From assembly GCA_024180945.1 (NCBI GenBank), contig JAKSGN010000007.1, positions 2,356,001 to 2,420,000 on the forward strand: a stretch of DNA of 64,000 nucleotides. Direction: 5' to 3'. Both the position numbers and the translations under genes were made by a program. The DNA comes from Macrophomina tecta (lineage: Eukaryota; Ascomycota; Dothideomycetes; Botryosphaeriales; Botryosphaeriaceae). Below the pieces are notes generated by a model. The model worked only from the letters and a program-made list of their open reading frames with translations. It ran no database searches and was not told the DNA's origin. Below, piece after piece: positions 1 through 11,423 of the stretch (the stretch's first letter is position 1; each line of letters opens with the position of its first letter).

Positions 1-731
1 ACATCATTATCTAGCGCCACAGCTGCCGCGTGGCTATTGGGGGACCATACGCGTCGCGGATCTTTATGGGCGCATCTAGAACAGATTTCTAGACGACGTT
101 GTTCTGCAGCATCTTGACGGCAAACAGCAACACGCAACAGCGTGCAAACTCTGCACAGAGAACCCACCTGCTACTTGCGCAAAAGGTCTTACCCACGCAC
201 GCTCTGCGACCCGCGCTTGCGTATGCAGCGTCTCCTATATCGCACTGCGATCTCATCGCTATGCAAAAGATGTGCCCCTCTTTCCCTTCCCACCAGGCCT
301 CCACTTTTTCTCGCTACTCTCGGTGGCTTTTGTGTTCACCAGTAGGCCTCAGCACCCGCCCACCATCCCACAATTTGGGCGAGCACAACCGCTGATTCCA
401 CATAACTTTCGTCGCCTCGCTAAATACGAATAGTTTCTTTTTCTCTGGCTTGCAACACAGTCCGCCTCCTACACGGCAAAAGGCGTTTTCCGACGAATCA
501 GCCCTGCTCCCTAAATATATTTTGACGTCGGTGGCCGTGTTTCCGACGTCGCTCGGGCCGGTCCCTCTTACGCGGTCTTCGGAGGAGAGGAAGTTGTGTT
601 GTGGACTCCGTATAAAAACTAAGAAAATGCCCAGTCCTTTGTCTGAGAGCTTGACTTTGACGGCCCGCATTGCTTGCCTAAAATCTTGACTATTCTTCTT
701 TTTGGCATTCTTCGATCTTATTTGGGACGAG
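1..731. other. Intergenic, upstream of tyrosinase
   Basis: No coding region is supported. The open frames here are short, overlap on both strands and resemble no family I know. The right part is presumably the promoter and leader of the tyrosinase gene that starts at 732; a short pyrimidine-rich stretch lies just before that ATG. Confidence 0.5.
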
Positions 732-2529
732 ATGGCGTTGGTCAAGAATCTCTTGGCCGTTCTTGCGCTAACCTCTCTGGTTGCGGCGACCTGTTCGAAC
801 CCTCCGGTCCGAAAAGAATGGTAGGTGACGAAACGTCAAGCGGCTTGCCGAGACAGATGATCTGAGGCTCGGCGATGAGAATAGGTGGTAGGGCTTGACT
901 TTGAGAGCGGGAGTTCTGATTGGTTGTGGTGTTGTGCTGGACGTGTGGCTCGATGCCTTAGGCCTTTGCCCTGCTGGCTCAATAACGCACGGCGCCTGTT
1001 CACTGGCCTAGTCTCAGGGTGTTTAAAAGTATTACCTACAGAAGCTGACTGAGTCTGTTTTCACGTAGGAGGAAACTCGCAGATCATGAGAAAAAGTCAT
1101 ACATCAGCGCTGTTCAGTGCCTCCAGGCTAAGGGTGCCAGAACAACCTCCTCGTTCTCAGGAGCGCGTACTTGATATGATGACTTCATTGCTGCGCATAT
1201 CAACGAAACAGACTATGTCCACTTCGTCGTACGTATACCGAATGATGAGGCTTTCTCCATGTAGATTGCTGACCTTGTCCATTACAGGGACACTTTCAGG
1301 CGTGCGTCGAAAATTCTGCAGGACTCTTCACTGTTGACTCGAACGCTCACAGAGACGTGCAGTTGGCACCGGTACTACGTTTCGGCATATGAATCAGCCC
1401 TGCGCAATGAATGTGGTTGGGATGGTGCACAGCCGTAAGTGAAATAACAGAGGGAAACAAATATTCAACTCGTCTAACAGCGGGTCAGGTACTGGGGTTC
1501 GTCCTTCCCTCTGCATTTTCCTCTGCGAGATTTTTCGGACCTCGGCTCGTCCAGAGTGCTGTTTTGACAATTTTCTCCTAGACTGGACCTTGGATGCCAC
1601 CGAACAGGGTTTCCTGAAGTCGCCGATCTTCGACGCGGACACGGGCTTCGGCGGAAATGGCTACTACATCGATAGCAGCAATGACACCAGCGTACGATTG
1701 CATATCCCTGGCAAGACTGGCGGCGGTGCGTTGGTTTTTCTTGAGTGAAGCGGGCGGTCGGACTGAAGAGGATCCTAGGTTGCGTCACGAGCGGCCCGTT
1801 CCGCAACTACACTGTCAACATGGGCCCGAACAGTACGTAGCATAGTGATCTTTGTGCTTTCCTTCTCCAAGATCAAAGGACACAGCTAACGAATGTAGAC
1901 TCTACCGCACACAACCCTCGTTGCCTTACCCGGGACGTCAGCCCCTGGCTCGCCTCGCAGAAGCTGAACATGACAGTTGTGGAGAAGGCGATCGCTGGCC
2001 GGACCTTCCAAGAGTTCGATATCGTTGCCCAGGGAAAGGTCAGCGTGGAAGAGTTGACTTACCACGGCGGTGGCCATCTGGGCGTTGGCGGAGAGCTGGG
2101 CGACATAGGTGATCTGTACAATAGTCCGTCGGATGTGAGTCTTCTCCCCTACCCGACTCGACGCTTCAGACGCCGCTAAAGCGTAGGCCAGCCGCTATTC
2201 TTCCTGCATCACGCGAACATGGACCGGATCTGGTGGACTTGGGAGAGTAAAGGTACATGTCTGGTAGTAATTGAGGACTTTTGGGTGTGACGCGTGCTGA
2301 CAGCCATTTCACCACAGACTTGGAAACGCGCATCAAGGAAATTTCCGGGCCGGATACCCAGTTCGCGTACGCGTTCGACTTCTATGGCGAGACTGCGTAC
2401 CAAAACATCACGTTGGACTACCAGATGCACGTGGGATCTCTGTCAAATTCCAGCTGGGTGCGTGTCCGAGATGTGATGGACATTCGGGGCGGCGTGCTCT
2501 GCTACGACTACGATGAGCTGTACCGCTGA
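732..2529 (+). pseudogene. Secreted tyrosinase (type-3 copper protein) with one in-frame stop
   Basis: Tyrosinases oxidise phenols with a dicopper centre. Exons by splice motif and frame: 732-820, 1069-1228, 1288-1301, 1363-1434, 1489-1496 (8 nt), 1582-1725, 1779-1832, 1899-2134, 2192-2252, 2318-2529; together 350 codons including the stop. An N-terminal signal peptide (about residues 1-20) is followed by VRKEWRKL. CuA motifs are AAHINE, YVHF and AWHRYY, then LRNECGWDGAQPYWDW. CuB motifs are HGGGHLGVGG and SPSDPLFFLHHANMDRIWW. Everything joins in frame except codon 65, a TGA at 1172-1174, just before the conserved YDDF that leads into the first copper histidine. No intron removes the TGA and keeps YDDF. 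It is either a recently broken gene or a base error; the rest shows no decay. The signal peptide and lack of a long C-terminal extension suggest a short secreted tyrosinase. Function call is confident; pseudogene status is moderate. Confidence 0.8.
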
Positions 2530-3087
2530 GAGGGTTGGATGAGTGTGCAGTGTATACACAGGATCAGTGAGAGGGGTGGGGTGTCACGGGAGGGCGGACT
2601 CGTGCGTACCAGGCAGGACTATTGATTGCTATTGTGTGGAGTCAGAAGCATGTTGTGGTTTACTATTCGATTGGTGCACGAGACCAGGGGTGCAACGAGG
2701 CACGATGCAGCGTCAAAGCAGCGGAACGACTGACGCGTTGATGTAGAGAAGGCGGGATGTCTTGGAATTGGGGCGGAAGGCACGGGAAGGAAGCGAAGAC
2801 TAGCGCGCAGCGAGTGCGGGGACGGGCGAGGCAACTCTCTCCTTCTCTCTCCTTCCGCAACCAACAGTCGCTCCCTTCTTCACCCCCCTTCGCCCTGCAT
2901 CTGCCGCCAAAGCTACGTCATCCTCATCCCGTCCCGCCCAGGCCGATCTTCACTCGCTCGGCCGGCCGCTCGTCCGCCCCGTCTCCAGCAGGGTGATCAA
3001 GCCCTCGTCGCAGCGCAGTCCGCATGTGGCGTAACTGCGGGGTCCCGGCATGCGTAGTTCCATGACCGCAGCGGCGCATGCCACTAC

Positions 3088-3112
3088 GCGATGCGATGCG
3101 ATGCGATGCGAT
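3088..3112. repeat. Pentanucleotide microsatellite (GCGAT)n
   Basis: Five tandem copies of a GCGAT/ATGCG unit are visible in intergenic DNA. This is a simple repeat likely to vary in length between strains. Confidence 0.9.
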
Positions 3113-3781
3113 ATCACCACCTCCGCTTTGTAACACGGCATTCAACGTGCCCTGTGCAATCCGTGTTCGACCTTGACCCGCTGCCATTTCACTTGGCCTG
3201 GATGGACACCCCCCTTGGCTGGGTCAAACTTCTCGGGAGGCCCGGCTGTTGTGAAGGTCGTGCCATCCAGTGCCGGGCCTGGTGTTGACCGTCTTTCCAT
3301 TTGAATGAATGCCCGGATTTACCCCAGCGCCCTCCGTTGCACTTTTCAATCCTAAACGTCTCTCTCTTTACGAATCCCGAGAAAGGGACAAAGTACTTCC
3401 TAGGCTTTTGGAAACGAGAGAGGTATTTCACGGGCCGCGCTTCTTACAACGGGTTCGGAGTTCGGCTTATATACTTCTGTCTCGCGACTAGTTTACTACT
3501 GCTGCAGGGATGAGGTTGGCAAACGGCCTGTGTGAGCCGAACGCCAAATTTCACTGTAATCTGCTCAAGCTCTCAACGCCAATCTATCTAAGATCGGGAC
3601 CTTGTTATCGCCAGGTACAGCCCCGCTTCCTTGGATCCGAGCCAACGTTGTCACGGCATGCCATGATTAGCTTGTCTCGCGCGCCGCTGCGCTTAGCGTC
3701 ACCGTAATTTGCGATTGTCAGGTGCTGTCTGCAATGACTCCCGCAGCGCCAACCAGTTCTGCATCTTCAGCTGTCAGCACA

Positions 3782-3788
3782 TATAAGA
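3782..3788 (+). promoter_or_regulatory. TATA-like box of the carboxylesterase gene
   Basis: TATAAGA lies about 70 bases before the esterase ATG at 3856. Spacing and sequence fit a core promoter, but the transcription start is not known. Confidence 0.4.
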
Positions 3789-3855
3789 GATTCGAACCCC
3801 TCATCTTGCCCTTGGGACCTTAATCGCTGAAGATCTCTCATTGCTATCACTCACC

Positions 3856-5690
3856 ATGAAGCCACTCACCGGTGCCGTCTTGTGCGTGAATGCTTTTGTC
3901 TTATTGGCATCGGCAGCCGGTCCTCCAAGTGCCAACCTTGGCTACGTTACTTATACGGGCTATACGAAGGAAACGGCCCAGATTAACTATTTCTACGGCA
4001 TTCCCTATGCGCAACCACCGCTTGGAGACCTTCGTTGGCGAGCCCCCCGCCCGATCGAGGTTTCGAACAACTTTACCGGCAGGACGATAAACGCTTCAAC
4101 ACCCGCCCCAATATGCTACCAGTCAGCTCCAATCTCTCTAGCTGAAGCGGGCGAGGAGACGTTCCAGGATTCTTTTGGTCCGGAATACTACCGTCAAGAC
4201 TTGGCGCAATCTGAAGACTGTTTGGTGATTAACGTGAAAGCTCCGCAGCACCCCGACAGTGATTCGCTGCCAGTCGTTGTGATGCTTCGTACATTCCCCT
4301 CCATTATGAAAGTCTAGCAACACTTCTTCTGACGAAGATAATGCAGATGGCGGAGGATATACCTTGGGCTCTCCCGAGATGATTTCCCCGGGTGACGCCA
4401 TCGTGCATAAGGCCAACGGTGCGCAGCCTTAACGAGGCATTTAAAAGCTCATGGCTGACACCGGATAGGCAGTATCATCTACGTCGAAGTCCAGTACAGG
4501 CTCGGATTCTTCGGTTTCTTGGCTGGGGCTGAGGTCAGCGAACAGGGCGACCTCAATGTGGGTTTGCTGGACCAGAGAGCTGCTCTTGATTGGGTTCAGC
4601 GCCACATAAAGGCCTTTGGTGGTGATCCGAGCAGAGTGACTATATGGGGTGGGTCTGCCGGAGGTGGCAGCGTTACTTTCCAACTAACTGCTGGCGGTGC
4701 CTTCGACCAACCCCCATTCTCGGCTGCGATTCCTGAGTATCCATGGTGAGCCTCCACGGGAGCGCCAGCAGTCGCGCACTGTAAGGCTTTGTCTAACTCT
4801 CAAACCCCACTAGGTGGACGCCAATGCTGAGGAAAAGCGTCCAAGAGCGCCAGTTTCGCACCGCACTGCAGGTTGGAAACTGTACGGACATGTCGTGCCT
4901 TCGGAATTTAGAATCTTCGGACCTTCAATTTATCAACCAACAAGTGGAGAACAGGAGTTATCCAGGTCCGCAGAATGGTTTTGGCACTTTCTACTGGGGC
5001 CCTGTGGTCGATGGCAAGTTCATTCGGCAGCTTCCGGGAACTGAATTCAAACAGGGAAACTTCCACAAGGTCCCTATCCTGCTTGATCGCGCGGCCTACG
5101 AAGGCTACGGATTCTCGAATCAGTCTGTCGCAACCTTGACTGAGGAGACCATGGATGCCAAAGACATCTTTCCCTCAGCGGGGCAGGCCTTTTTCAGCCG
5201 CTTGTACCAACTGTACCCACAAGGCGCATACAACTCGACATTCTTCCAACGGCAAACCTGGTTTGGAGACTTCATCGTCAACTGCCCGACAAAATACATG
5301 GCCGACGCGTTCACAGACCACGGCCACAATACCTCCGCGGTATTCAAGCTCATCTTCGCGGCCGGGGAGCAGACGCACGGCTCCACGACGCCATTCCTCA
5401 CGTCCAAGACGATCGGCTTCCCGGGCGCCAACAACGCGACACTCGCCGATATCATGTCGGCCTATTGGATCAGTTTCGCCGTGACCCACGACCCCAACCC
5501 GCTGCGTGACGCGCGCGCGCCCTTCTGGCCCTCTTATTCGAGCGGCGGCAACGGCAGCGCGGCGGAGGGTGAGAGCGTCGGGTTTAGCGTCCTGCAGGTC
5601 AATTACAACGAGATCGTCGTCCAGGGTGATCCCGACAACAGCGCGGCCTGCAGCTTCTTCGATGCCCAGGATCAGGTGGTGCAAAACTAA
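3856..5690 (+). CDS. Secreted type-B carboxylesterase/lipase
   Basis: Alpha/beta-hydrolase of the cholinesterase/lipase group that cleaves carboxylic esters outside the cell. Exons 3856-4288, 4347-4418, 4469-4745 and 4814-5690 give 552 residues, usual for the family. The ATG is in good context (CACCATGA) and starts a signal peptide ending near ASAAG. Seen motifs: YGIPYAQPPLGDLRW, SEDCLVINV, the oxyanion-hole LHGGGYTLGS (built across intron 1), the nucleophile elbow GGSAGGGS with Ser231, Glu357 in AAYEGYGF, and His449 in EQTHGS, forming the triad. HDPNP near the C-terminus is also typical. Several N-glycosylation sequons fit secretion. The substrate cannot be read from the sequence. It sits between a tyrosinase and an FAD monooxygenase on the same strand. 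Confidence 0.93.
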
Positions 5691-6199
5691 GAGATAGCCT
5701 GTGCGCCCTCACGAGAGATGTTAACTGTGCTTACAGCATGGTGGAACGTTGCGAAAGGGAGTCAATCGGTTTTTGTTTTTTTTTTTTTCTCAATTTTCCC
5801 AGCGCACATTAGGTGGAGCTGTCGCTGTCACCTTGCAGCTGATAGAAGTGACGTTTTTCTTGGAAGCTCATAGCTCCACCCTTCGCTTGGCTGGCTGGGA
5901 AGTGGAGAAAGGACGCGGGAACAACTGCCGGGATCGTGCATCGTGTGCCATCTCCCGTTGGTGAGCCGTCGAGAGAGATAATCTCGACCGGGGTGGTGAG
6001 CGCGGCAGTCCCCGCGTTTGGAAGCTGCTAAACGTGTTGTTGGACGCACCTTCGCTTAACCGGTTTGCATAAGATATGCTGTCGTCGTCGATTAATACTC
6101 TGAAGCTGTGTCCTCCCAAACCCTCTCTGTTCAACAACGTCTTCGGTGCGATTGATTGAAGGTATCTCCTCTTCGTCTCAAGCGACAGCGCGAGAAAAG
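5691..6199. other. Intergenic spacer
   Basis: About 0.5 kb between the esterase and the monooxygenase with T tracts near 5771-5789. No coding signal is seen. It must hold the esterase 3' end and the monooxygenase promoter. Confidence 0.5.
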
Positions 6200-7927
6200 A
6201 TGGGTAGCGCAGAAGACGAAGATATCAGCGTTATGGTGATCGGAGCTGGTGCGTACGGCCCGTCCCGTCAACCCCACCCCTCCTCCTCTGACTTGCCCGA
6301 ACAACCACGACTCACGACGCCTATATCTCAGGTTCCGGCGGGCGCCTCATAGCTCAAGGTCTACGCAAGGTCAGCCCCCATATCCTGCCTCTTACATCTC
6401 CACTCCTTCAAAAGCAAAAGCAGAACAAGAACGGAAGCTCGTCAAGCCTTACTCAGCTAATCTCACTCTTTCTCTCAAGGCAGGCATCCCTTGCACTGTC
6501 TTTGAGCAAGACGTCAGCCTCGATGCACGCACGCGCGACTGGGACTTCGGCATCTACTGGGCGCAGACGCCGCTGGGCGCGTGCCTGCCGCCCGACGTGC
6601 GCGCGCGCATCGTCGCCGCCCAGGTCGACAATGTCGCGCCCAGCGCCGACGCCCATCTGGCCACGTTCAATGCCGAGACGGGGGAGCTTATGCGCAGGGT
6701 GCCCGCGCCGTATTACCTGCGGCTGCGGCGGAGGGAGTTTGCGCGCGTCATGGGGGGCGGGATCGATATACGGGTATGTCGGCCGTGGAGGGTTTTTTTT
6801 TTTTTTTTTTTGGGAGGGGAAGTGCGTGCGCAGGGCTGATGCATGTTGACGGCAGTATGGCAAGCGGCTTGTCAGTGTTGACGCGACGTCTGGTGATGGA
6901 GTGACGGCGATATTCGGGGACGGGACGAGGCATACGGCGACGGTGCTCGTGGGGGCGGAGGGTGCCCACTCGCCCGTCCGCGAGTACCTCGTCGGTCCGG
7001 AAAAGGGCGCGCTCCTGAACTCGGGCGTCGTTCTGTCAATCGTCCAGTCGAAGCTGCCGGTCGGCAAGGCGCTCGAGCTATGCAGGCTGCATCCCCGCAA
7101 CGCCTTGACGTTCCACCCCAACGGCACGTTCATGTGGTTTGGCGGTAAGCATCCCAGCGCTCTTCCACCCTCATTTCTTTGTCTGGTTGAAGACCTTTCT
7201 CGGGAGATTAACATACACCACCAGTCCACGACGCCTACGACAAGCCCGACCCGGCCGAGTGGGAGTTTACGTTCATGACCAGCTGGAAGCAGACGGGCCC
7301 CGTCGCCTTCGCCGACAGCAAGGAAATCATCCGCGACATGAAGCAGCGTGCCGCTGTTTTCGCCGAGCCATTCCGCAGCATTGCTGCTGCCATTGACGAG
7401 GAGCGCAAGGCGTACTCGAACTACCTACCGTACTGGCCGACGCAAGGTTGGGAGGGGCATCCTGCGAGGGGTAAGGTCACGTTGGCGGGGGATGCGGCGC
7501 ATCCGATGACGCCTCGTAAGTGCTTCTCCAGTTTACTCAACATGCCAAGCTCTGCGCCTGATTAGAAAGTAATCGCTGACAGACTCGTCTTTTTTTGCCA
7601 CGGACAGACCGCGGCCAGGGCCTGAACAACGCAATCCTGGACTGCCATCAGTTCGTCCAGCAGGTCGAAGCCATGCCAGGGCGGACGCCGGAGGCGTTGA
7701 GTGAGGCAGTCGTGAGGTATGAAACGGAGATGTGGGAGCGTGGGCACGAGGCGGTGATGAGTAGCTTGGAGAACTCGCTGGCGGTGCACGACTGGGATGT
7801 GCTGATGCAGTCGCCATTTTTCAAGGATGGTCTCACTCAGACAGCGGCTAGGATGGGGAATGGCAAAGGAGAGAAGGATGCGCAGCAGAGCCCAGCCAAG
7901 GTGCGGCCGGAGGGATTGAGTGCTTGA
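6200..7927 (+). CDS. FAD-dependent aromatic-ring monooxygenase
   Basis: Flavoprotein hydroxylase of the PF01494 type, which uses NAD(P)H and oxygen on an aromatic or polyketide substrate. Exons 6200-6248, 6332-6369, 6480-6773, 6856-7144, 7225-7515 and 7608-7927 give 426 residues, in frame throughout. The N-terminal dinucleotide-binding motif MVIGAGSGGRLIAQGL is assembled across intron 1. The second FAD motif, TLAGDAAHPMTPHRGQGLN, is assembled across the last intron; its Asp contacts the FAD ribityl. No signal peptide or membrane anchor is seen, so it is probably cytosolic. Intron 3 carries a run of about 18 T. It could belong to a small secondary-metabolite or phenol-degrading group with the tyrosinase and the NTF2-like gene downstream, but that is only context. 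Confidence 0.92.
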
Positions 7928-9319
7928 GGAGTCATCTGGAGCTGATGTTGGACTGATAGGTCAGAGGGGCTGGGGCAATGGAGAAGGGGTGGGGCTGTTG
8001 ACGTGCTAGTGCGACATACCGACCGTTCACCCTCCCTTTCAGTATTTCATGCTTCGAAAAGTGCGGATACGGTCATGGGCCAAGCACATTGCTGATGTAG
8101 TATTCGGGGAAGAAGATATGCTCAGACTGCATAGCTTTCAGTCGCTCGGGTGGACTCTTGAAGATCGTCTTCTTTCTGTTCCTGGAGATCAAGGAGCTGG
8201 AGCGCGTGAAAAAACATTGCCCGCTACCAAAGCCGCAAGCCAATCATTTCGAGCTCAATCTCTTTCGAGTCATTCTTGAACCTGAACATACCTTGTGACG
8301 AGGCTCTTCCTCGGCTCACGCGGACAGACGGACGGTGGAACCATGAATCAAAGTGAAAGGGGGATGGCGGGTTTCTTTTGACCGGGCGCTTTACGGCGAT
8401 CACGGGGCGGTATGCGGGATAGGCAATATCGAGTATCAGGCAACCAGGGCCCAGGATATGCGACAAGATCGTCTCCCGAAGCCGTGACACCGGAGCCGGG
8501 CGGAGGTTCAGTCATGTAAATTATTTCCGCTGCCGGGTCATGCGAGCATCGACATCACGGTGTGCAACGGAGGGATCTGGCCTCTCAGTGAGAAGAGATG
8601 AATTGGTGATGCAGAGCTGGGAAGATCAGATGTTCTTGGGAGTCAGAGTGAGGAAAGAGTGGGACGGGCTGTTGTTGTTTCGAGGCGACGCGTGATTCTG
8701 GCGCGAGAGGCTCTGTTGCATATGTCGTGGCCGCCCCGCCCCGCCCGCCGCCGCCGCTCCGGGCCCCGCCATCCCTTGCACCGGCTGCCGCTCTCCTCCG
8801 TGCTCCCCTCCTCCACCTCGGCTTCGCTGCCACCGCGGCGACGGAATTCGTCCGCAACCGCCCATGCACGTGCATTGGCGAGATGGCGGGGCCCCAGCAC
8901 CGTGATGGCTGGTGGCCAACAAGGTGCCGCCGCAGGATCCAGGGTCTTAGGTCAGCTTCTGGCATTGGCCCCCATCCGACCCACTCACCTGCCCTGCCTG
9001 GCACCCCCGCCGCGTCTCATAGCCTGATATGGCGTGCGACATGGCGGGCTATTGGGTACTTCCCACTCGTGCTGCTCTCCTTCGCTTCCGGATGTCGAAT
9101 CCTTCCCAAAATACGCCGCGACTTGCGCCTAGGCACATAAAGGAGGGGTCACTTTCGAGCGGGATAATGAATTCCGTCAACACCCTGCTCCGTTCCAATT
9201 CCGCCTCTTATCCGCTGCCAACTCCAGCTGGCCTCAAAAAGTAGTCGGCTTGCCTCATCACCGGCAGCATCTGAGAACGAATCCCTCACGAGACAGACGC
9301 AGCAGAACCATATACCATC
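7928..9319. other. Intergenic, GC-rich in the middle
   Basis: No supported gene in 1.4 kb. The part from about 8720 to 8860 is very GC-rich and opens spurious frames on both strands. Confidence 0.5.
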
Positions 9320-10018
9320 ATGGCCCGGTCGCAATGCCCGTCTATGTATACCCATATGGGGCCCTTGACTCTACACACCGACTTGCCTGCCTTGAGGATA
9401 GTTCAAGCCTACCTCTCTGCCCTCGACTCGCTCGACTTTGGCGCCAGTGAGCCCAGCGTATGGTTCGCCGATGACGCCGCCTTTTTCGATGCCACAAATA
9501 ACACCTACCACTCCGCCGAGACCATCTGGAATGGCATCAAGACTCGCTTCGAGGGCTTCGAGTTCGTGCATCATCAAACATGCATTGCCCGGGTCTTCGG
9601 CCCGGATGTGCGCAGACTCGAGGAAGGAGAGAGGCATGTTGTGAGCGTGCAGGCCATCATGCTGTGCAGATTAAAGAACTGGGAAGAGGAAAAGATGATC
9701 GAAATACCTCGCATGTTTGAGTTTGTCGTCGGGATGGTGGAGGAGCCAGCACCGGCGACGAGCCCCGATGAAGGACAAGATGCAGGAGGGCCTGCAGGAG
9801 ATCCCGAAGCCAGAGACATTCAAGAGGGGAACGTCGAATCGTCGCTTTCACAAAGGAGAGGCTATCAGGGCCTCCACATCTACGAAGGACGGGTCTGGTG
9901 GGACTCGGGTGTCCTGGCCAAAGCGATCGAGGAACGACAGAAAGAGGAGGAGCGCCGACGTTTCCGCCAGATCATGACCATGAGCAATGGCTTCCTGGGT
10001 CAGAGGCCCAGGCAATGA
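9320..10018 (+). CDS. NTF2/SnoaL-like fungal protein
   Basis: Intronless frame of 232 residues. The first ~120 residues look like a cone-shaped NTF2/SnoaL fold: a helical start (ALRIVQAYLSALDSLDF), then WFADDAAFFDATNNTYHSA, and a core strand KTRFEGFEFVHHQTCIARVFG followed by further hydrophobic strands. The C-terminal ~70 residues are acidic, then basic, and likely disordered, ending in an Arg/Gln-rich tail. There is no signal peptide. NTF2-like folds serve as isomerases, cyclases or plain binding domains; no catalytic residue can be assigned here. It follows the monooxygenase on the same strand 1.4 kb later, so a metabolic link is possible but unproven. Confidence 0.7.
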   Translation: MARSQCPSMYTHMGPLTLHTDLPALRIVQAYLSALDSLDFGASEPSVWFADDAAFFDATNNTYHSAETIWNGIKTRFEGFEFVHHQTCIARVFGPDVRRLEEGERHVVSVQAIMLCRLKNWEEEKMIEIPRMFEFVVGMVEEPAPATSPDEGQDAGGPAGDPEARDIQEGNVESSLSQRRGYQGLHIYEGRVWWDSGVLAKAIEERQKEEERRRFRQIMTMSNGFLGQRPRQ

Positions 10019-10589
10019 TTCGCTTGATGCATTCGACTTTCTTGGGCACATGGATCCACGAACGCTAGGCGACTACAGGGCCGACGGTCTGATACTGTGC
10101 TACATACCGCTGCTCACTGCTTGCACAGCTGGAGGCCTGTAAACCTCTCGTTCATGAGCGCGTTCTGAACGGTTTGAATACGGCCACAAGAAACGCACCG
10201 GGAAGAGATGCAATGCCCGGACAAACGTTCCCCCAGATCCTCGAGGCATGACGACTCTAGTGATGGCCTCCACCACCATTGCGGACGACTCGTTGCGCGA
10301 ACGATTTGCCCTCGAAGGGCGCAGCACAGCAGGCAGCCATATCCACAACCAATCACATGTTCGGCGAATCCGGCAAGAATATTGTGTGGCTGTGCGTGTG
10401 GCGCAAACCCAGCTGTCTGCGGGCGTGACATCACTATTCGGTGTTTGGAGACAACCAACACGCCACTTCCTGTTCTACTTAAAGCAAGCCTTAACCGGGC
10501 AACACTTGTTCTTCCACGCTCCTTATTCCTCTTGACGCCAGGGCACACCTCTGCAAGCGCACCTATCCCAACTGAACATCACCTCAAAC
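10019..10589. other. Intergenic; WW gene promoter and leader
   Basis: A 0.57 kb spacer with no supported gene. The last 60 bases are C/A-rich, typical of a filamentous-fungal 5' leader. Confidence 0.5.
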
Positions 10590-11423
10590 ATGGCAGACCA
10601 GCCTTCCGATGCGCCGCCTTCGTACGAAGCCGCAACCAAACACCAAGCCAGGAATGGCATTCCTGCAGAGCGCCGTCGCAGTATGGAGGACGAAGCCCGC
10701 CCACTTCCTCAAGGATGGGTACGTTCCTACGATGCTGAGTCCGGACACCAATTCTTCGTCGATACGCGCACCGACCCTCCTCGCTCAATATGGCACCACC
10801 CGTATGACGACGAGCAATACCTCTCCTCTTTGTCCCACGACGAGCGCGAAAACCTCACTCGGCTTCACCGCAGCATCAGCCTCCACGACATCACCGCTGA
10901 GAGCAGTGATGATGAAGAGGCAAATTCGCGCGAGGGACAGCCCAGCACAACCAAGAAAACTCAGCCTTCTTCCTCTGCTGCCACCGGAACCGCCGGCGAC
11001 GAGGTTTCTGGCATCCACAAGTTCGGCCGCAAGATCAAGGACCGCGTGACCCAGACAAATCACCAACAACGCGTAGCTGCCCGAGAGCGTCGCGCGGAGC
11101 AAGAGCGCCAGGCCTACGCCGCTCACCTCGCCGCTCGTCGTGCCTTCGCTCGCGCCCTGGAGACGGGTGAGCCGCAATATCTTTGCAAGGATAAGCAGGG
11201 CCGCGACGTCTACATCGTTCCGCCCAATGGCCGCTCTCTGCCGAGTGGAGCTTTTGGCTACGATCCGTACTCGGAGGGCATTTATGGCGGACCAAGTGCC
11301 AGATACGTGCGTCCGCAGCAGCCCTATTACAGGCCGTATGGATATGGGTATGGTGGTGGATATGGGTTCCCGCTGTTGGGCGGTTTCATGGGTGGAGCGA
11401 TGCTAGGAGGATTGTTATTCTAA
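10590..11423 (+). CDS. WW-domain protein with Gly/Tyr-rich tail
   Basis: Intronless, 277 residues. One WW domain lies at about 38-71, with signature Trp43 and Trp68 (LPQGWVRSYD ... RSIWHHP); WW domains bind proline-rich ligands. Residues 9-12 are PPSY, itself a WW ligand (PPxY), so self-association or recruitment by Rsp5-type ligases is possible. A disordered Ser/Glu-rich region follows, then an Arg/Ala/Glu-rich probable coiled coil (about 165-200), then a Tyr/Gly/Pro-rich stretch ending in the hydrophobic GGFMGGAMLGGLLF. Fungal homologues with this layout are generally uncharacterised. No signal peptide; probably cytosolic or membrane-peripheral. Confidence 0.85.
   Translation: MADQPSDAPPSYEAATKHQARNGIPAERRRSMEDEARPLPQGWVRSYDAESGHQFFVDTRTDPPRSIWHHPYDDEQYLSSLSHDERENLTRLHRSISLHDITAESSDDEEANSREGQPSTTKKTQPSSSAATGTAGDEVSGIHKFGRKIKDRVTQTNHQQRVAARERRAEQERQAYAAHLAARRAFARALETGEPQYLCKDKQGRDVYIVPPNGRSLPSGAFGYDPYSEGIYGGPSARYVRPQQPYYRPYGYGYGGGYGFPLLGGFMGGAMLGGLLF

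Larger units (their letters stand above)
2530..3855. other. Intergenic with microsatellite; esterase promoter
   Basis: No gene is supported in this 1.3 kb. It contains a short ATGCG microsatellite near 3090-3110 and ends in the esterase promoter and leader. Confidence 0.5.

Noticed and set aside
3775..3860. tRNA-like B-box on the minus strand (GGGTTCGAATC)
   Set aside because: The T-arm needs several G-T pairs and no matching acceptor stem or A-box is found at the right distance; it overlaps the esterase promoter.
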